Shown here piece after piece: positions 63,672 to 64,000 of a stretch of 64,000 bases of DNA (positions are counted from its first letter, which is position 1; each line of letters opens with the position of its first letter). A model generated the notes under the pieces. The model searched no databases. It saw nothing but the letters and a program-made list of their open reading frames with translations, and was not told the origin of the DNA. The DNA lies in contig WACJ01000274.1 of NCBI GenBank assembly GCA_008973525.1, forward strand, positions 3,596,001 through 3,660,000. The letters run 5' to 3'. The translations under genes and the position numbers were made by a program. This DNA comes from Stenopsyche tienmushanensis (lineage: Eukaryota; Arthropoda; Insecta; Trichoptera; Stenopsychidae).

Positions 63672-63852
63672 TCTGATTATAAAGTTTCGGGTTCAAATCC
63701 GTATTGGGGAAAAAATCACCATACCAATACATTTGGGAGATCAGAAGAATTTATATTTCGGATCGGTCGTCTTGATTCGTTTTTAGTTTGATTTTCTAGA
63801 TCTGAAAAATTAAATATTAGGATGATTAATTAAATCGAATATCGACACCTGT
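63672..63852 (+). mobile_element. tRNA-like SINE, copy 2
   Basis: GGGTTCAAATCCGTATTGGGG at about 63690 contains a good polymerase III B-box match (GGTTCAAATCC). The same body as at 37.4 kb follows: ATCACCATACCAATACATTT, GGGAGATCAGAAGAATT, ATTTCGGATCGGTCGTCTTG, then the tail GATTTTCTAGATCTGAAAAA and ATTAGGATGATTAATTAAAT. The A box is not evident. The two copies differ at many positions, so the family is old or loosely related. Confidence 0.6.
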
Positions 63853-64000
63853 TAAAGACTGAACATAAAATAATGATTAAAAAATAAATTTAAAATAATG
63901 ATCATTTTGCCAAAATTGACCAAATAAAAGCAAGCAAATTGGAAAACATCACATAAAAATTCTTATCATCACATAATAATATCCATTAAAATGTAAAATT

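Overview
The window looks like a non-coding-rich stretch of an arthropod, most likely insect, nuclear genome. The signs are strong A+T richness, no long open reading frames, spliced coding exons with textbook GT/AG borders, and debris of mariner, hAT, piggyBac-like and Jockey-type elements. The species cannot be named from this sequence.

The only host gene I can support is on the plus strand. Three exons join in a consistent reading frame: 43444-43755 (phase 0, 104 codons), 44313-44518 (68 codons plus 2 nt) and a 47-nt microexon at 48031-48077. They encode about 188 residues: a short conserved-looking helical region, a Gly/Ser/Pro-rich linker, an acidic-aromatic motif (EEDEIYGFGYG), a Gln/His-rich tract and a segment reading SPRSAYFYEFPPS. 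Neither the true start nor the end of the protein lies in what I can recognise. The 43 kb upstream and 16 kb downstream are therefore best read as large introns or flanking DNA. I do not firmly recognise the protein.

The rest is intronic or intergenic DNA with mobile-element remnants. From left to right these are: the 3' end of a Jockey-like non-LTR retrotransposon with a 67-A tail (1-336); a hAT element with intact ends and an 8-bp target duplication (7252-8162), next to a possible SINE tail; a long-inverted-repeat MITE family with six copies spread over the window; a second hAT element with its own 8-bp duplication (18598-19447); a dispersed repeat pair (about 21.55 and 56.83 kb); a tRNA-like SINE pair (about 37.4 and 63.7 kb); a mariner remnant in intron 2 (45322-45640); an irritans-like mariner remnant in the next intron (48470-48965); a 71-bp TTAA-flanked piggyBac-like mini-MITE (50675-50745); and a decayed reverse transcriptase fragment (52096-52326, minus).

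Several blocks with clearly higher G+C (about 12.0-12.9, 34.2-34.8, 36.2-36.95, 45.77-45.97, 52.44-52.91 and 63.0-63.5 kb) hold no recognisable gene and may be regulatory DNA. That is only a guess. I found no tRNA or rRNA gene, no CRISPR array and no bacterial-type operon. I saw no clearly new multi-gene system.
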